Shown here piece after piece: positions 25,090 to 33,639 of a DNA stretch of 64,000 nt. Positions within the stretch are counted from its first letter, which is position 1; the number at the start of each line of letters is the position of its first letter. Made by a program: the position numbers and the translations under genes. The stretch comes from Lutibacter sp. B1. Lineage in GTDB: Bacteria > Bacteroidota > Bacteroidia > Flavobacteriales > Flavobacteriaceae. The stretch spans positions 100,732-164,731 of the forward strand of contig NZ_JAAZUI010000006.1 of NCBI RefSeq assembly GCF_012524075.1, in the 5' to 3' direction. The notes beneath the pieces are model-generated. The model had not been told where the DNA came from. It saw nothing but the letters and a program-made list of their open reading frames with translations, and did not search any database.

Positions 25090-25383
25090 TTAATCTTCAA
25101 TATCTTCGTCTGGTATTTCTTCTAAATCAGCATCATTATCATACACCTCGTCAAAATTATCTTCATCAGCATCATAATCTTCCATAGTCTCTTCCAATTT
25201 TAAGCTTATTTTAACTAGGTACACAGTATCATCTGTTCTAACTTCAACAGCTCTAACTGTTTCGTCTTTTGCATTTTTAAATGTAATTATATCTCTATAA
25301 CCGTAACCATTTGGGTATTTTTCTACTAATAAATTTAATATTTCGCTAGTTAGTTTACTATAGTCTACAATAACTCTTTTCAT
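25090..25383 (-). CDS. Small protein with acidic tail, last gene of polyamine operon
   Basis: A protein of 97 residues that I do not recognise as a named family. The first 65 residues look like a small alpha/beta fold (MKRVIVDYSKLTSEILNLLV, then strands RAVEVRTDD and TVYLVKISLKL). The last 30 are highly acidic (about half Asp or Glu, from YDADEDNFDEVY). It lies seven bases after the DHS-like gene and before the terminator, so it is the fourth gene of the polyamine operon. The acidic tail resembles the one on the agmatinase in the same operon, which suggests an electrostatic role with cationic polyamines or with nucleic-acid-binding partners. That is inference only. Confidence 0.7.
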   Translation of the reverse strand: MKRVIVDYSKLTSEILNLLVEKYPNGYGYRDIITFKNAKDETVRAVEVRTDDTVYLVKISLKLEETMEDYDADEDNFDEVYDNDADLEEIPDEDIED

Positions 25384-25390
25384 AATATAA

Positions 25391-26365
25391 TTACATGTTT
25401 AATAAATAAGCAAAAATTAGAGGAGCAACAATTGTTGCATCAGATTCAATAATGTATTTTGGTGTATCAATATCTAGTTTACCCCAAGTTATTTTTTCAT
25501 TTGGAACAGCACCTGAATAGGAGCCATAACTGGTTGTTGAATCTGAAATTTGGCAAAAATAACTCCAAAATGGTGTATCAGTTCTTTCCATATCCTGATA
25601 TAACATTGGTACTACACATATTGGAAAGTCACCGGCTATACCACCTCCAATTTGGAAAAACCCAATTCCGTTCTCTGAATTTTCGGTATACCAATCAGCT
25701 AAAAAGGTCATATATTCAATACCCGATTTCATTGTACTTGCTTTTAACTCACCTTTTAATACATAAGAAGCAAAAATATTTCCCATAGTACTATCTTCCC
25801 AACCCGGAACTACCATTGGTAAATTAGCTTCGGCGGCGGCTATCATCCAACTATTTTTAGGATCAATCTCATAGTATTGTTCTAAAACACCCGATAGTAA
25901 CATTCTGTACATAAACTCATGAGGAAATAACCTTTCACCATTATCTTCTGCATCTTTCCATATTTTGTAAATATGCTTTTGCAAACGACGAAACGCTTCC
26001 TCTTCAGGTATACAAGTATCTGTAACTCTATTTAATCCCTTTTCAAGTAGCTCCCACTCTTCTTTAGGTGTTAAATCTCTGTAATTTGGTACTCTTTTAT
26101 AATGAGAATGAGCTACCAAATTCATTATATCTTCTTCTAAATTAGCACCTGTACATGAAATTATTTGCACTTTATCTTGTCTGATTATCTCGGCAAATAT
26201 TTTTCCCAATTCTGCTGTACTCATTGCACCAGCAAGTGATACCAACATTTTTGAACCAGAAGCCAACTGATTCTCATATTCTTTAGCTGCATCAACTACT
26301 GTTGCAGAATTAAAGTGCAAATAATACTTTTCAATAAATTGGGAGATTGCTCCTTTTTTAGTCAT
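25391..26365 (-). CDS. Deoxyhypusine-synthase-like enzyme, probable homospermidine synthase
   Basis: NAD-dependent aminobutyltransferase of 324 residues, of the deoxyhypusine synthase (DHS) fold. The active-site lysine of DHS is conserved as Lys296 in ITWGKL, with Glu291 in VPNEKI and the NAD-loop-like GFFQIGGGIAGDFP. Bacteria have no eIF5A, so the protein substrate of eukaryotic DHS is absent. DHS relatives are known to make homospermidine from putrescine units (plant homospermidine synthase evolved from DHS), and homospermidine is reported as a main polyamine in Flavobacteriaceae. The gene overlaps speB by eight bases. I infer homospermidine formation from the putrescine that speB makes. 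Confidence 0.85.
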   Translation of the reverse strand: MTKKGAISQFIEKYYLHFNSATVVDAAKEYENQLASGSKMLVSLAGAMSTAELGKIFAEIIRQDKVQIISCTGANLEEDIMNLVAHSHYKRVPNYRDLTPKEEWELLEKGLNRVTDTCIPEEEAFRRLQKHIYKIWKDAEDNGERLFPHEFMYRMLLSGVLEQYYEIDPKNSWMIAAAEANLPMVVPGWEDSTMGNIFASYVLKGELKASTMKSGIEYMTFLADWYTENSENGIGFFQIGGGIAGDFPICVVPMLYQDMERTDTPFWSYFCQISDSTTSYGSYSGAVPNEKITWGKLDIDTPKYIIESDATIVAPLIFAYLLNM

Positions 26366-27293
26366 AATCTTCGTCTTGAAATTTTGATGTTTTATTATTA
26401 GGCTCTATGTAACCGTCTTCATTTTCATAATCGTCATCTTCACTATTATCAAATTTATAGCTTAACATTTTATAGTATAATTTTGCTGCAAGCAAATCAG
26501 ATGATTTATCATTTTTATTAGGGCAAAGTTCTGCAATATCAAAACCAACCACATTTTTTTCTTTAAATATTCTCTTTAAAAAATCCAACGTTTCGTACCA
26601 GAATAAACCTCCAGGCTCAGGTGTGCCGGTTGACGGTACTATTGACGGATCAAAAGCATCTAAATCTATGGTTATAAACACATTGCTTGTCATTAAATCT
26701 ATTGCATTATCCATCCAATAATCATCTGTTGCTAAGTCATGAGCAAAGAATACTTTATCGTAGTCCATAATGGTTTTTTCAATACTATCCATACTTCTAA
26801 TACCAACTTGAATTAGATTTGTAGTTTGACTTGCTTCATATACAGTACATGCATGATTAAATTTTGAACCGTTGTATTCTTTACGTAAATCGGCATGTGC
26901 ATCAATATGTACAACTGTTAAGTTATTAAAACATTCATTAAATGCTCTAATTGAACCAATTGACATTGAATGTTCACCTCCAAAAAGCGTTACAAATTTA
27001 TTTTTTTTTATATATGTTTTTGCAATGCTGTGAACTGCTTCTACCATTTTTTCAGGTGATGAATTCTCAGTAATAGCATCAGCCAAATAAATTCCGTTTT
27101 TATAAACTTCTGAATCAGTTTCTATGTCGTACATTTCCATATTTTCAGATGCTTCTAAAAAAGCATCCGGACCTTTATCTGCTCCTTTTTGCCAAGTACT
27201 TGTTCCGTCATAAGGAACTGGTATTAAAACCACTTTTGAAGTCTCCAGTTTTGTGTATTGATCAGGTATTCCTGCGTAAGTTCTTTTATTCAT
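26358..27293 (-). CDS. speB: Agmatinase
   Basis: Manganese-dependent ureohydrolase that converts agmatine to putrescine and urea. The 311 residues contain the metal-ligand motifs GGEHSMS (about 105-111), VHIDAHADLR (about 129-138) and TIDLDAFDPS (about 208-217), and PEPGG. The C-terminal tail beyond the usual end is acidic (DNSEDDDYENEDGY onward), an extension not essential to the fold. The gene overlaps speA by eight bases and the DHS-like gene by eight bases, so translation of the three is coupled. The order decarboxylase, agmatinase, aminobutyltransferase follows the pathway. Confidence 0.93.
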   Translation of the reverse strand: MNKRTYAGIPDQYTKLETSKVVLIPVPYDGTSTWQKGADKGPDAFLEASENMEMYDIETDSEVYKNGIYLADAITENSSPEKMVEAVHSIAKTYIKKNKFVTLFGGEHSMSIGSIRAFNECFNNLTVVHIDAHADLRKEYNGSKFNHACTVYEASQTTNLIQVGIRSMDSIEKTIMDYDKVFFAHDLATDDYWMDNAIDLMTSNVFITIDLDAFDPSIVPSTGTPEPGGLFWYETLDFLKRIFKEKNVVGFDIAELCPNKNDKSSDLLAAKLYYKMLSYKFDNSEDDDYENEDGYIEPNNKTSKFQDEDYD

Positions 27294-28683
27294 AACCTAA
27301 TATTTTTAAAAAATCGCTTGCTATTTGTTTTTCTTTAAATAATTTATATTCTAATTTTCCTTCATTATTTTTTGAAATAATAATATGCTTTGGTTGCGGA
27401 ATTAAACAGTGCTGCAATCCGCCATAACCACCAATTGTTTCTTGGTATGCTCCTGTATTAAAAAATCCAAGATACAATGGTTTATCTTCTTTATATGTTG
27501 GTAAATAAATGGCATTAATATGCTGTTCAGAATTATAATAATCATCACTATCACAAGTTAAACCTCCCAATAATACACGTTCGTATGTGTCATTCCATCT
27601 ATTTAAAGGTAACAATATAAATCGTTTATTTATTGCCCAACTATCAGGTAATGTAGTAATAAATGACGAATTAATCATATTCCAATTCTCTCTGTCATTT
27701 TGTTTCTTTTGATATAAAACTTTATATAAACTACCTCCGCTTTCCCCAACAGTATAACTTCCAAATTCTGTAAAAATATTTGGTGTTTGTACTTCGGCTT
27801 CATCACATGCACTTTTAATTTGATATATGATTTCTTCAATCATATATTGATAATCATAATTAAAAGCCAATGAATTTTTTATTGGAAAACCTCCACCAAT
27901 ATTCAAACTGTCTAAAGTTGGACAAATACGTTTTAAATTTATATAAACTTTTAAACATTTATTTAATTCGTTCCAATAATATGCATTGTCTTTAATTCCG
28001 GTATTGATAAAGAAATGCAACATTTTTAAACTTACTTTTTTGTTGTCTTTTACTTCTCTTCTATAAAAATCGACAATATTTTTATAACCTATTCCTAATC
28101 GAGATGTATAAAATTCAAATTTAGGTTCTTCTTCAGAAGCAATTCGGATACCAATATTTATTTTTTTTCGTAATCCTTTAGTTAATAAATCAATTTCTTC
28201 ATAATTATCAATTATAGGTATGCAATTTTTATGTCCTTCATTTATTAACCTTTGAATATTTTCAATGTATTCATCTCTTTTAAATCCATTACATAAAACA
28301 TAGGTTTTATCGGTAATTTTACCTTCTTTTTTAAGACTTTCAACTATATCTATATCAAAAGCTGATGATGTTTCAATATGTATATCATTTTTTAAAGCTT
28401 CGTCCAATACATGTTTAAAGTGTGAACTTTTAGTACAATAACAATAGTGGTATTTTCCTTTATACTTATTTTTACGCAATGCTTTAGTAAACATTTCTTT
28501 AGCATTTTGTATGTTTTCACTAATCTTAGGTAAGTATGTGAATTTTAAAGGTGTTCCAAATTTTTCTACCAGCTCCATTGTATCTATATCATGGAAATGT
28601 AAATTTTTCTTTGAATCAACTTCAAATTCTTCTTGTGGAAAATCAAAAGTTTGATTTATTAAATCAATATATTTTGTGTTCAT
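27286..28683 (-). CDS. speA: Arginine decarboxylase, fold III PLP, short type
   Basis: PLP-dependent decarboxylase of 465 residues, much shorter than the roughly 630-residue biosynthetic SpeA of proteobacteria, but typical of the short Bacteroidota form. The likely PLP lysine is in YCYCTKSSH (about residue 84). The phosphate-binding IGGGFP lies near 243, and the C-terminal domain carries GGLTCDSDDYY (about 374-384), whose cysteine and aspartate are catalytic in this fold. The presence of agmatinase directly downstream identifies the product as agmatine, hence arginine as substrate. First gene of the four-gene polyamine operon. A 319-base intergenic region lies upstream. Confidence 0.88.
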   Translation of the reverse strand: MNTKYIDLINQTFDFPQEEFEVDSKKNLHFHDIDTMELVEKFGTPLKFTYLPKISENIQNAKEMFTKALRKNKYKGKYHYCYCTKSSHFKHVLDEALKNDIHIETSSAFDIDIVESLKKEGKITDKTYVLCNGFKRDEYIENIQRLINEGHKNCIPIIDNYEEIDLLTKGLRKKINIGIRIASEEEPKFEFYTSRLGIGYKNIVDFYRREVKDNKKVSLKMLHFFINTGIKDNAYYWNELNKCLKVYINLKRICPTLDSLNIGGGFPIKNSLAFNYDYQYMIEEIIYQIKSACDEAEVQTPNIFTEFGSYTVGESGGSLYKVLYQKKQNDRENWNMINSSFITTLPDSWAINKRFILLPLNRWNDTYERVLLGGLTCDSDDYYNSEQHINAIYLPTYKEDKPLYLGFFNTGAYQETIGGYGGLQHCLIPQPKHIIISKNNEGKLEYKLFKEKQIASDFLKILGYE

Positions 28684-29002
28684 TTAGTATTAATATGAAT
28701 AAATTTTAAAATTAAGTGTTCTATTTTATATGGGTCTAAATTTAAGTTAGATCAAACTCTTAATACTAAATAAATATTTTGATTACTTATAACTTTTAGG
28801 CTGTTATAAGCATTTAAAATGAAGGTGTTAAAAGAAGTTATTTTTTCTTTAAATTTTTCGGTGTACTTCCGAAGCACTTTATAACTTATAAACCTCTTAA
28901 CAAATAAGTTATAATCGAAAAAACATATATTTTTCATCGTTAATAAAAAATAACGAGACAAACATATATAAAAAATCAATACAATTTAAAAAAAATTAAA
29001 AT
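28684..29002. other. Intergenic region upstream of speA, inverted repeats
   Basis: This 319-base AT-rich gap between yaaA and speA holds no convincing gene. It contains CTTATAAC (28786-28793) with GTTATAAG (28803-28810), TATAACTTA (28880-28888) with TAAGTTATA (28905-28913), and a short GC-richer hairpin around CTTCCGAAG (28866-28874). The speA promoter should lie here, but no good TAnnTTTG element was found. The repeats could be regulator sites or leader structure. Confidence 0.5.
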
Positions 29003-29761
29003 TTATCGTGTAAAAACTAATTCTTTATCTGTTGAAATGTTGCTATCAAAAGCGTAGCCGTCGTAATTAAAACCTTTTAAATCTTCAATATTCTCAATAT
29101 TATTATCAATTATATAACGAACCATTAAACCTCTTGCTTTTTTAGCAAAAAAACTGATAATTTTTAGTTTTCCGTTTTTGTAATCTTTAAAAATTGGAGT
29201 TATTACAGGTACTTTTAATAATTTAGTATTTACCGCTTTAAAATACTCGTTACTGGCTAAATTCACAAAAACTTCATCACCTGTTAATTCTTCATTTAAA
29301 GCTTTCGTAATTTTATCTCCCCAAAATTCATAAAGGTTTTCTTTTTTACCAATGTTAAGTTTGGTTCCCATTTCTAAACGATAGGGCTGCATTAAATCCA
29401 GAGGTTTTAAAATACCATATTGACCGGAAAGTATTCTTAATTTATTTTGAAGTTGTTCAATTTTATCAGAAGGTAATGTATTTGCATCTAAACCTATATA
29501 AACATCTCCTTTAAATGCATAAACAGCCTGTTTTGCATTTTCTAAAGTGAAAGGCAAACTCCACTCCTGATTTCGTTGCCAATTCAACTCTCCTAATTTA
29601 TCTGAAATACTCATAAGTTCCGATATTTTTTTTGGAGATTTTTTCTTTAGCACTGTATTTAATTTTTGGGCTTCGTTTAAAAAAATTCCTTCCGTAAATT
29701 GCTTCGTTGGAGCACTTGATTCAAAGTCTAAAGATTTTGCCGGAGATATAACTATTTTCAT
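29003..29761 (-). CDS. yaaA: Peroxide stress protein YaaA
   Basis: DUF328/UPF0246 protein of 252 residues. The N-terminal KIVISPAKSLDFESSAPT and the YGILKPLDLMQPYRLEMGT segment (about 128-146) are family hallmarks. In E. coli YaaA lowers free intracellular iron during peroxide stress and has a DNA-binding-like fold. The C-terminal FFAKKARGLMVRYIIDNNIE is also conserved. It stands alone on the minus strand between the CAT-like gene and the speA upstream region. Confidence 0.93.
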   Translation of the reverse strand: MKIVISPAKSLDFESSAPTKQFTEGIFLNEAQKLNTVLKKKSPKKISELMSISDKLGELNWQRNQEWSLPFTLENAKQAVYAFKGDVYIGLDANTLPSDKIEQLQNKLRILSGQYGILKPLDLMQPYRLEMGTKLNIGKKENLYEFWGDKITKALNEELTGDEVFVNLASNEYFKAVNTKLLKVPVITPIFKDYKNGKLKIISFFAKKARGLMVRYIIDNNIENIEDLKGFNYDGYAFDSNISTDKELVFTR

Positions 29762-29890
29762 CTTTTATATTTTATTTGATTAACAAATAACGTTAATTCT
29801 ATTCTTATTTTATGTATGTAAAATTACAATCTTTCACTTAAAAAAACTCTATATTTTAATACTATAAGATTATTTTAAAATAGATAAAAT

Positions 29891-30520
29891 TTATTTTAAC
29901 TCTAAAATATATTGACGCATTTTATCAAACAATAAAGCAACATGATATCCATCTGCTAAGGCATGATGAGCTTCTATTGAAAAAGGTATTTTTGTAACAC
30001 CATTTTCATCAAAATATTTACCGAAAACAATTTTAGGAATTCCTGTATCTCGTTCATTTCCTTTACGTGCATGTTTAATTCCTGTAAATGAAATCCAAGG
30101 TACTGTAGAGCCATGAATAATTGACAAATCTTTATCATTCGATTCAAACTTTACTCCTTTTTTATGATTTTCAATTACAATTTTACCCACTTTATCAAAT
30201 TCAAAAATTGAGGTTTGATGATTAAAGTAACAAAATGAAAAAGAGTTGTCTTCATTCAAAATTGTAGAACCTATATGTACCGTATCACATACATATACCT
30301 TTCCGTTTTTTATACGTAATTTAAACTCAGTAATTTCATTTATAGCCTTTGTAACAATATATAAACACGCTAATGAAAACGATAAATTATGTTGTTTGCA
30401 ATAACTTAACAGCTTAGAAACTTCAATATTGGCTGTAATATTAAAAAAAGGATCTTCGTAATTTTTAAAATACTCGTATTGGAATTTTCTGTTCCAATTT
30501 TCAACATTAAATTCTTTCAT
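29891..30520 (-). CDS. Chloramphenicol acetyltransferase-like protein (CatA family)
   Basis: Acetyl-CoA-dependent O-acetyltransferase of 209 residues, close to the roughly 215-220 of classical CAT. The catalytic motif HHALADGYH is at residues 185-193, with the histidine pair and the Asp-Gly retained. STVPWISFTGIKHARKG (about 138-154) matches the conserved PWISFT segment. It does not carry the context of a mobile resistance gene: no transposon, integron or plasmid gene is nearby, and its base composition is that of the neighbours. It may confer intrinsic chloramphenicol resistance or acetylate another small alcohol. Confidence 0.85.
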   Translation of the reverse strand: MKEFNVENWNRKFQYEYFKNYEDPFFNITANIEVSKLLSYCKQHNLSFSLACLYIVTKAINEITEFKLRIKNGKVYVCDTVHIGSTILNEDNSFSFCYFNHQTSIFEFDKVGKIVIENHKKGVKFESNDKDLSIIHGSTVPWISFTGIKHARKGNERDTGIPKIVFGKYFDENGVTKIPFSIEAHHALADGYHVALLFDKMRQYILELK

Positions 30521-30579
30521 TTAAACTATTTTTTAAGGCCCTAAAAATACAACCAAAAAAAATAAATAGCAGTTTAATA

Positions 30580-30663
30580 AACTATATAGTTTGCTTTTTA
30601 ACTTAAAAAAAATGAAATTCGCCTATCAACCTATAAAAACAATTAAACCTAACTTTATCTAAA
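30580..30663 (+). repeat. Intergenic repeat copy R1, upstream of mscS
   Basis: First copy of an approximately 84-base repeat. It matches copy R3 without gaps at about four positions in five by hand count. It lies 52 bases before the mscS ATG and contains TAACTTTA, one base short of the TAnnTTTG promoter element. Confidence 0.7.
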
Positions 30664-30715
30664 CGTTTATTTTTAAAACATTTGGAAGGTGCCAATTGCT
30701 AAAACATGTTAAATT

Positions 30716-31642
30716 ATGAAAAGATATTATAAATTAATTTTAAGTATATTATTGTTATTAATAATTGTTTCAATTGAGCCAATACTAGGTTGGATATCTA
30801 AATTTTCTGGAATTGATTTTTCATTTTTAATTGCGCAAAAATCTAATTTGATTTTAGCCAGTATTTCATGGTTAATTATAGTTTTAATACGGTGGATAAA
30901 ATCAAATATTTTAAAAAGATATGATATTTCTAAGGAAGATAATCTTGAATCCAGAAAATTACATACACAAATTAATATCATAGAAAAGGTAGTTGTATTT
31001 ATAATTATCCTTACTACCATTGGCTTAATATTACTTTCATTTGAGAATATAAGAAAAATTGGAATTGGAATATTTGCTTCTGCCGGATTAGCTGGAATTA
31101 TAATTGGTCTTTCTGCTCAAAAAGTTGTGGGCGCTTTATTAGCCGGTATTCAAATTGCAGTTACGCAACCTTTTAGAATTGACGATGCTGTTTTAGTAGA
31201 AAATGAATGGGGCTGGATTGAAGAAATAAATTTAACGTATGTTGTGGTTAGACTTTGGGATAAAAGACGCTTAATATTACCTTCTACTTATTTTTTGGAG
31301 AAGCCATTTCAAAACTGGACACGAACTAATGCAGATATTATTGGTAGTATTTTTTTATATACTGACTACAGAATTTCATTTGAAGATTTAAGGAACGAAT
31401 TGACCAGATTATTAAATAATACTGAATTGTGGGATAAAAAGGTAAATGTACTTCAGGTTACTGACTCTAAAGAATCTACTATCGAAATAAGAATACTTGT
31501 TAGCGCCAAAAATTCACCAACAGCATGGGATTTAAGAGTTTATATCCGTGAGAAAATGATTGAGTTTATCCAAAATAATTTTCCGGAAAGTTTACCAAAA
31601 ACAAGAATTATTATTGATCATAATGAAAGTACGAAAGCATAA
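30716..31642 (+). CDS. Mechanosensitive ion channel, MscS family
   Basis: Small-conductance mechanosensitive channel of 308 residues. Hydrophobic helices lie at about 5-25, 37-60 and 85-108. The pore-lining TM3 region is GIGIFASAGLAGIIIGLSAQ (about 115-134), followed by the beta domain VLVENEWGWIEEI and NLTYVVVRLWDKRRLILPST. Such channels open on hypo-osmotic shock and release solutes. The C-terminal alpha/beta vestibule domain is present and complete. The gene is preceded by repeat R1 and followed after 37 bases by R2. Confidence 0.92.
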   Translation: MKRYYKLILSILLLLIIVSIEPILGWISKFSGIDFSFLIAQKSNLILASISWLIIVLIRWIKSNILKRYDISKEDNLESRKLHTQINIIEKVVVFIIILTTIGLILLSFENIRKIGIGIFASAGLAGIIIGLSAQKVVGALLAGIQIAVTQPFRIDDAVLVENEWGWIEEINLTYVVVRLWDKRRLILPSTYFLEKPFQNWTRTNADIIGSIFLYTDYRISFEDLRNELTRLLNNTELWDKKVNVLQVTDSKESTIEIRILVSAKNSPTAWDLRVYIREKMIEFIQNNFPESLPKTRIIIDHNESTKA

Positions 31643-31679
31643 AACCTCAAATAATAAATTACATATTATCTGAAACTTA

Positions 31680-31764
31680 GATAATTTAGTTTGCTTTTTT
31701 AACTTCAAAACTTGAAATTAGCTTATTATTAATTGATAAACTCAATTAAAATTGACTTTGTCAT
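31680..31764 (+). repeat. Intergenic repeat copy R2, upstream of the SSS symporter
   Basis: Second copy of the R1/R3 repeat, with one extra T in the T-run and a small insertion in the middle. It shares TTTAGTTTGCTTTTTTAACT and GAAATTAGCTTAT with the other copies. It ends about 91 bases before the symporter ATG and contains TGACTTTG with a TTG 17 bases upstream, a near-match to a promoter. Confidence 0.7.
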
Positions 31765-31855
31765 ACTTTAGCTACCATTTGAAAAAGAGATTTGAACATC
31801 TCAAAATTTGATTAAAAAGGCTACGAAATTTATTATTTAAACAAAAAAGCAAATT

Positions 31856-33277
31856 ATGCACATTATCGACATTTCAATATTTATAATCTATATGCTTGGC
31901 ATGCTTGGCGTTGGCATCTATTTTATGAAACGCAATAAATCGCAGGAAGACTATTATGTGGGAGGTAGAGAAATAACTTCCTTTCATATAGGCTTATCTG
32001 TTGTTGCCACAGATGTTGGTGGTGGATTTTCTATAGGATTAGGTGGTTTAGGCTTTTTAATCGGTCTATCAGGTAGTTGGATGCTGTTTACAGGCCTAAT
32101 CGGAGCATGGATTAGTGCTATTTTTCTTATTCCTATTATATACCCTCTGGCAAAAAAACATAATTTTTTGAGTTTTCCTGAAGTTCTTAATCACTTCTAC
32201 AATAGGAAAGTAGCCATTTTAGCCGGTATCATATCTTTGATTGGTTATATTGGATTTACCAGTTCTCAGGTATTGGCAGGAGCTAAATTAGCTGCAGCAA
32301 CTTTTCCCTCAATAACTATTGTTGATGCCGTATTATTTATGGGAGTTGTAGTAATTGGCTACACTGTACTTGGTGGGCTTAAGGCTGTTATTTTTACAGA
32401 TACAATTCAATGGATGATACTCATGGTTGGTTTAATACTAATTGGTATTCCTTTAGGCTTCATAAAAGTTGGAGGGTGGGAAGCTATTCAGGTTTATTTA
32501 CCGGATAACTTTCAAAGTCTTACCAATATTAGTTTTGTTCAATTTATTAACTGGCTTATTACAATTGTTCCAATTTGGTTTGTTGGTATGACCCTGTATC
32601 AAAGAATTTATGCTTCAAAAGATAAAAAAACTGCAAAAAAAGCTTGGTTTATAGCCGGCTTGTTTGAATGGCCTGTAATGGCTTTTATGGGAATTACTTT
32701 AGGATTATTGGGCAGAGTTGCCTTTGAACAAGGAATGTTTACTGAATTTGGATATGCTCCCGGAAGTCCTATAGATGCGGAAATTGGCTTACCTTTACTC
32801 CTAACGCATATTTTCCCAATTGGCTTGATGGGACTGTTAATGTCATCTTATTTTTCGGCAATAATGTCAACAGCTGATAGTTGTTTGATGGCCGCATCAG
32901 GTAATTTTACAACAGATATATTAAGACTTTCAAAACAAAACACCAAAAGTATTCGGTATTCGCAATTAGCTACATTAGTCATTGGAATACTCGCAATTCT
33001 TCTGGCAACCAAAATGCAAAATGTACTTGATTTGATGTTATATTCTTATGCCTTTATGGTTTCCGGACTATTTGTTCCTGTTTTGGGTTTTATGTTTTTG
33101 GAAAAACCATCTGCAAAAGCAGCAATGTATTCAATGCTTTTTGGAGGAGGAACTACTTTGTTCCTTATTTTAACCGAAATAACATTACCTTTTGGTTTAG
33201 ATGCTAATTTCTTTGGTATTACATTTTCAGCAATCGTTTTTATAATTATTCAATTGTTACATAAAAATAAAATTTAA
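31856..33277 (+). CDS. Sodium:solute symporter (SSS family)
   Basis: Sodium-coupled transporter of 473 residues with about 13 hydrophobic helices. The family start is recognisable (VGIYFMKRNKSQEDYYVGGR, where YYVGGR is typical of SSS). GGLKAVIFTDTIQWMIL (about 173-189) is the SSS signature, and SAIMSTADSCLMAASGNFTT (about 337-356) holds the second sodium-site serines. The substrate is unknown: candidates include amino acids, sugars or carboxylates. No enzyme gene nearby indicates the solute. Repeat R2 precedes the gene, and a 362-base gene-free stretch follows. Confidence 0.92.
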   Translation: MHIIDISIFIIYMLGMLGVGIYFMKRNKSQEDYYVGGREITSFHIGLSVVATDVGGGFSIGLGGLGFLIGLSGSWMLFTGLIGAWISAIFLIPIIYPLAKKHNFLSFPEVLNHFYNRKVAILAGIISLIGYIGFTSSQVLAGAKLAAATFPSITIVDAVLFMGVVVIGYTVLGGLKAVIFTDTIQWMILMVGLILIGIPLGFIKVGGWEAIQVYLPDNFQSLTNISFVQFINWLITIVPIWFVGMTLYQRIYASKDKKTAKKAWFIAGLFEWPVMAFMGITLGLLGRVAFEQGMFTEFGYAPGSPIDAEIGLPLLLTHIFPIGLMGLLMSSYFSAIMSTADSCLMAASGNFTTDILRLSKQNTKSIRYSQLATLVIGILAILLATKMQNVLDLMLYSYAFMVSGLFVPVLGFMFLEKPSAKAAMYSMLFGGGTTLFLILTEITLPFGLDANFFGITFSAIVFIIIQLLHKNKI

Positions 33278-33506
33278 GAAAATGCACTCCGGAATATTTT
33301 ACTTGTATTCTGAATTATCGAATTAATTCAAAAATCCATTGTTCCAGTGGGTAACAGGAATAAATGCTAAAGGAAGAAAATTAAAAATTTGATAGATATA
33401 AAGCCTTTCTTTTAAATAACCAAATCCAGACGACATCTGTAAAAATAAGGAAAACCTTTTAAATGAAAACCTACGTTCTGATGAACAGTTTAAATATTAA
33501 TGCTAA
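33278..33506. other. Gene-free spacer after the SSS symporter
   Basis: I see no convincing coding sequence. All six frames contain stops, apart from short stretches of 20-40 codons. Together with R3 and the short leader beyond it, this forms a gene-free interval of 362 bases. It may be a decayed gene, but no protein family could be recognised. Confidence 0.4.
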
Positions 33507-33590
33507 AACTATTTAGTTTGTTTCTTAACTTAAAAAATTTGAAATTAGCTTATCAAACGATAAACTTAATTAAAACTAGTTTTATTTAAC
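33507..33590 (+). repeat. Intergenic repeat copy R3, upstream of the lipoprotein gene
   Basis: Third copy. It aligns to R1 without gaps (both begin AACTAT and share GTTTG and TTAACTTAAAAAA). It ends 49 bases before the lipoprotein ATG at 33640, in the same orientation as the gene, as for R1 and R2. Confidence 0.7.
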
Positions 33591-33639
33591 TGTTGAGCAC
33601 AATAAAACAAGGCATTTGTTTAAAATAAGTAACATTGAT

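Noticed and set aside
25459..25788. Open frame of 109 codons opposite the DHS-like gene
   Set aside because: It lies entirely within a conserved enzyme gene on the other strand and has no family resemblance.
28752..28979. Open frame of 75 codons on the minus strand in the speA-yaaA gap
   Set aside because: Low-complexity, AT-driven composition with no recognisable domain and no start context. It covers the inverted repeats and is better seen as intergenic.
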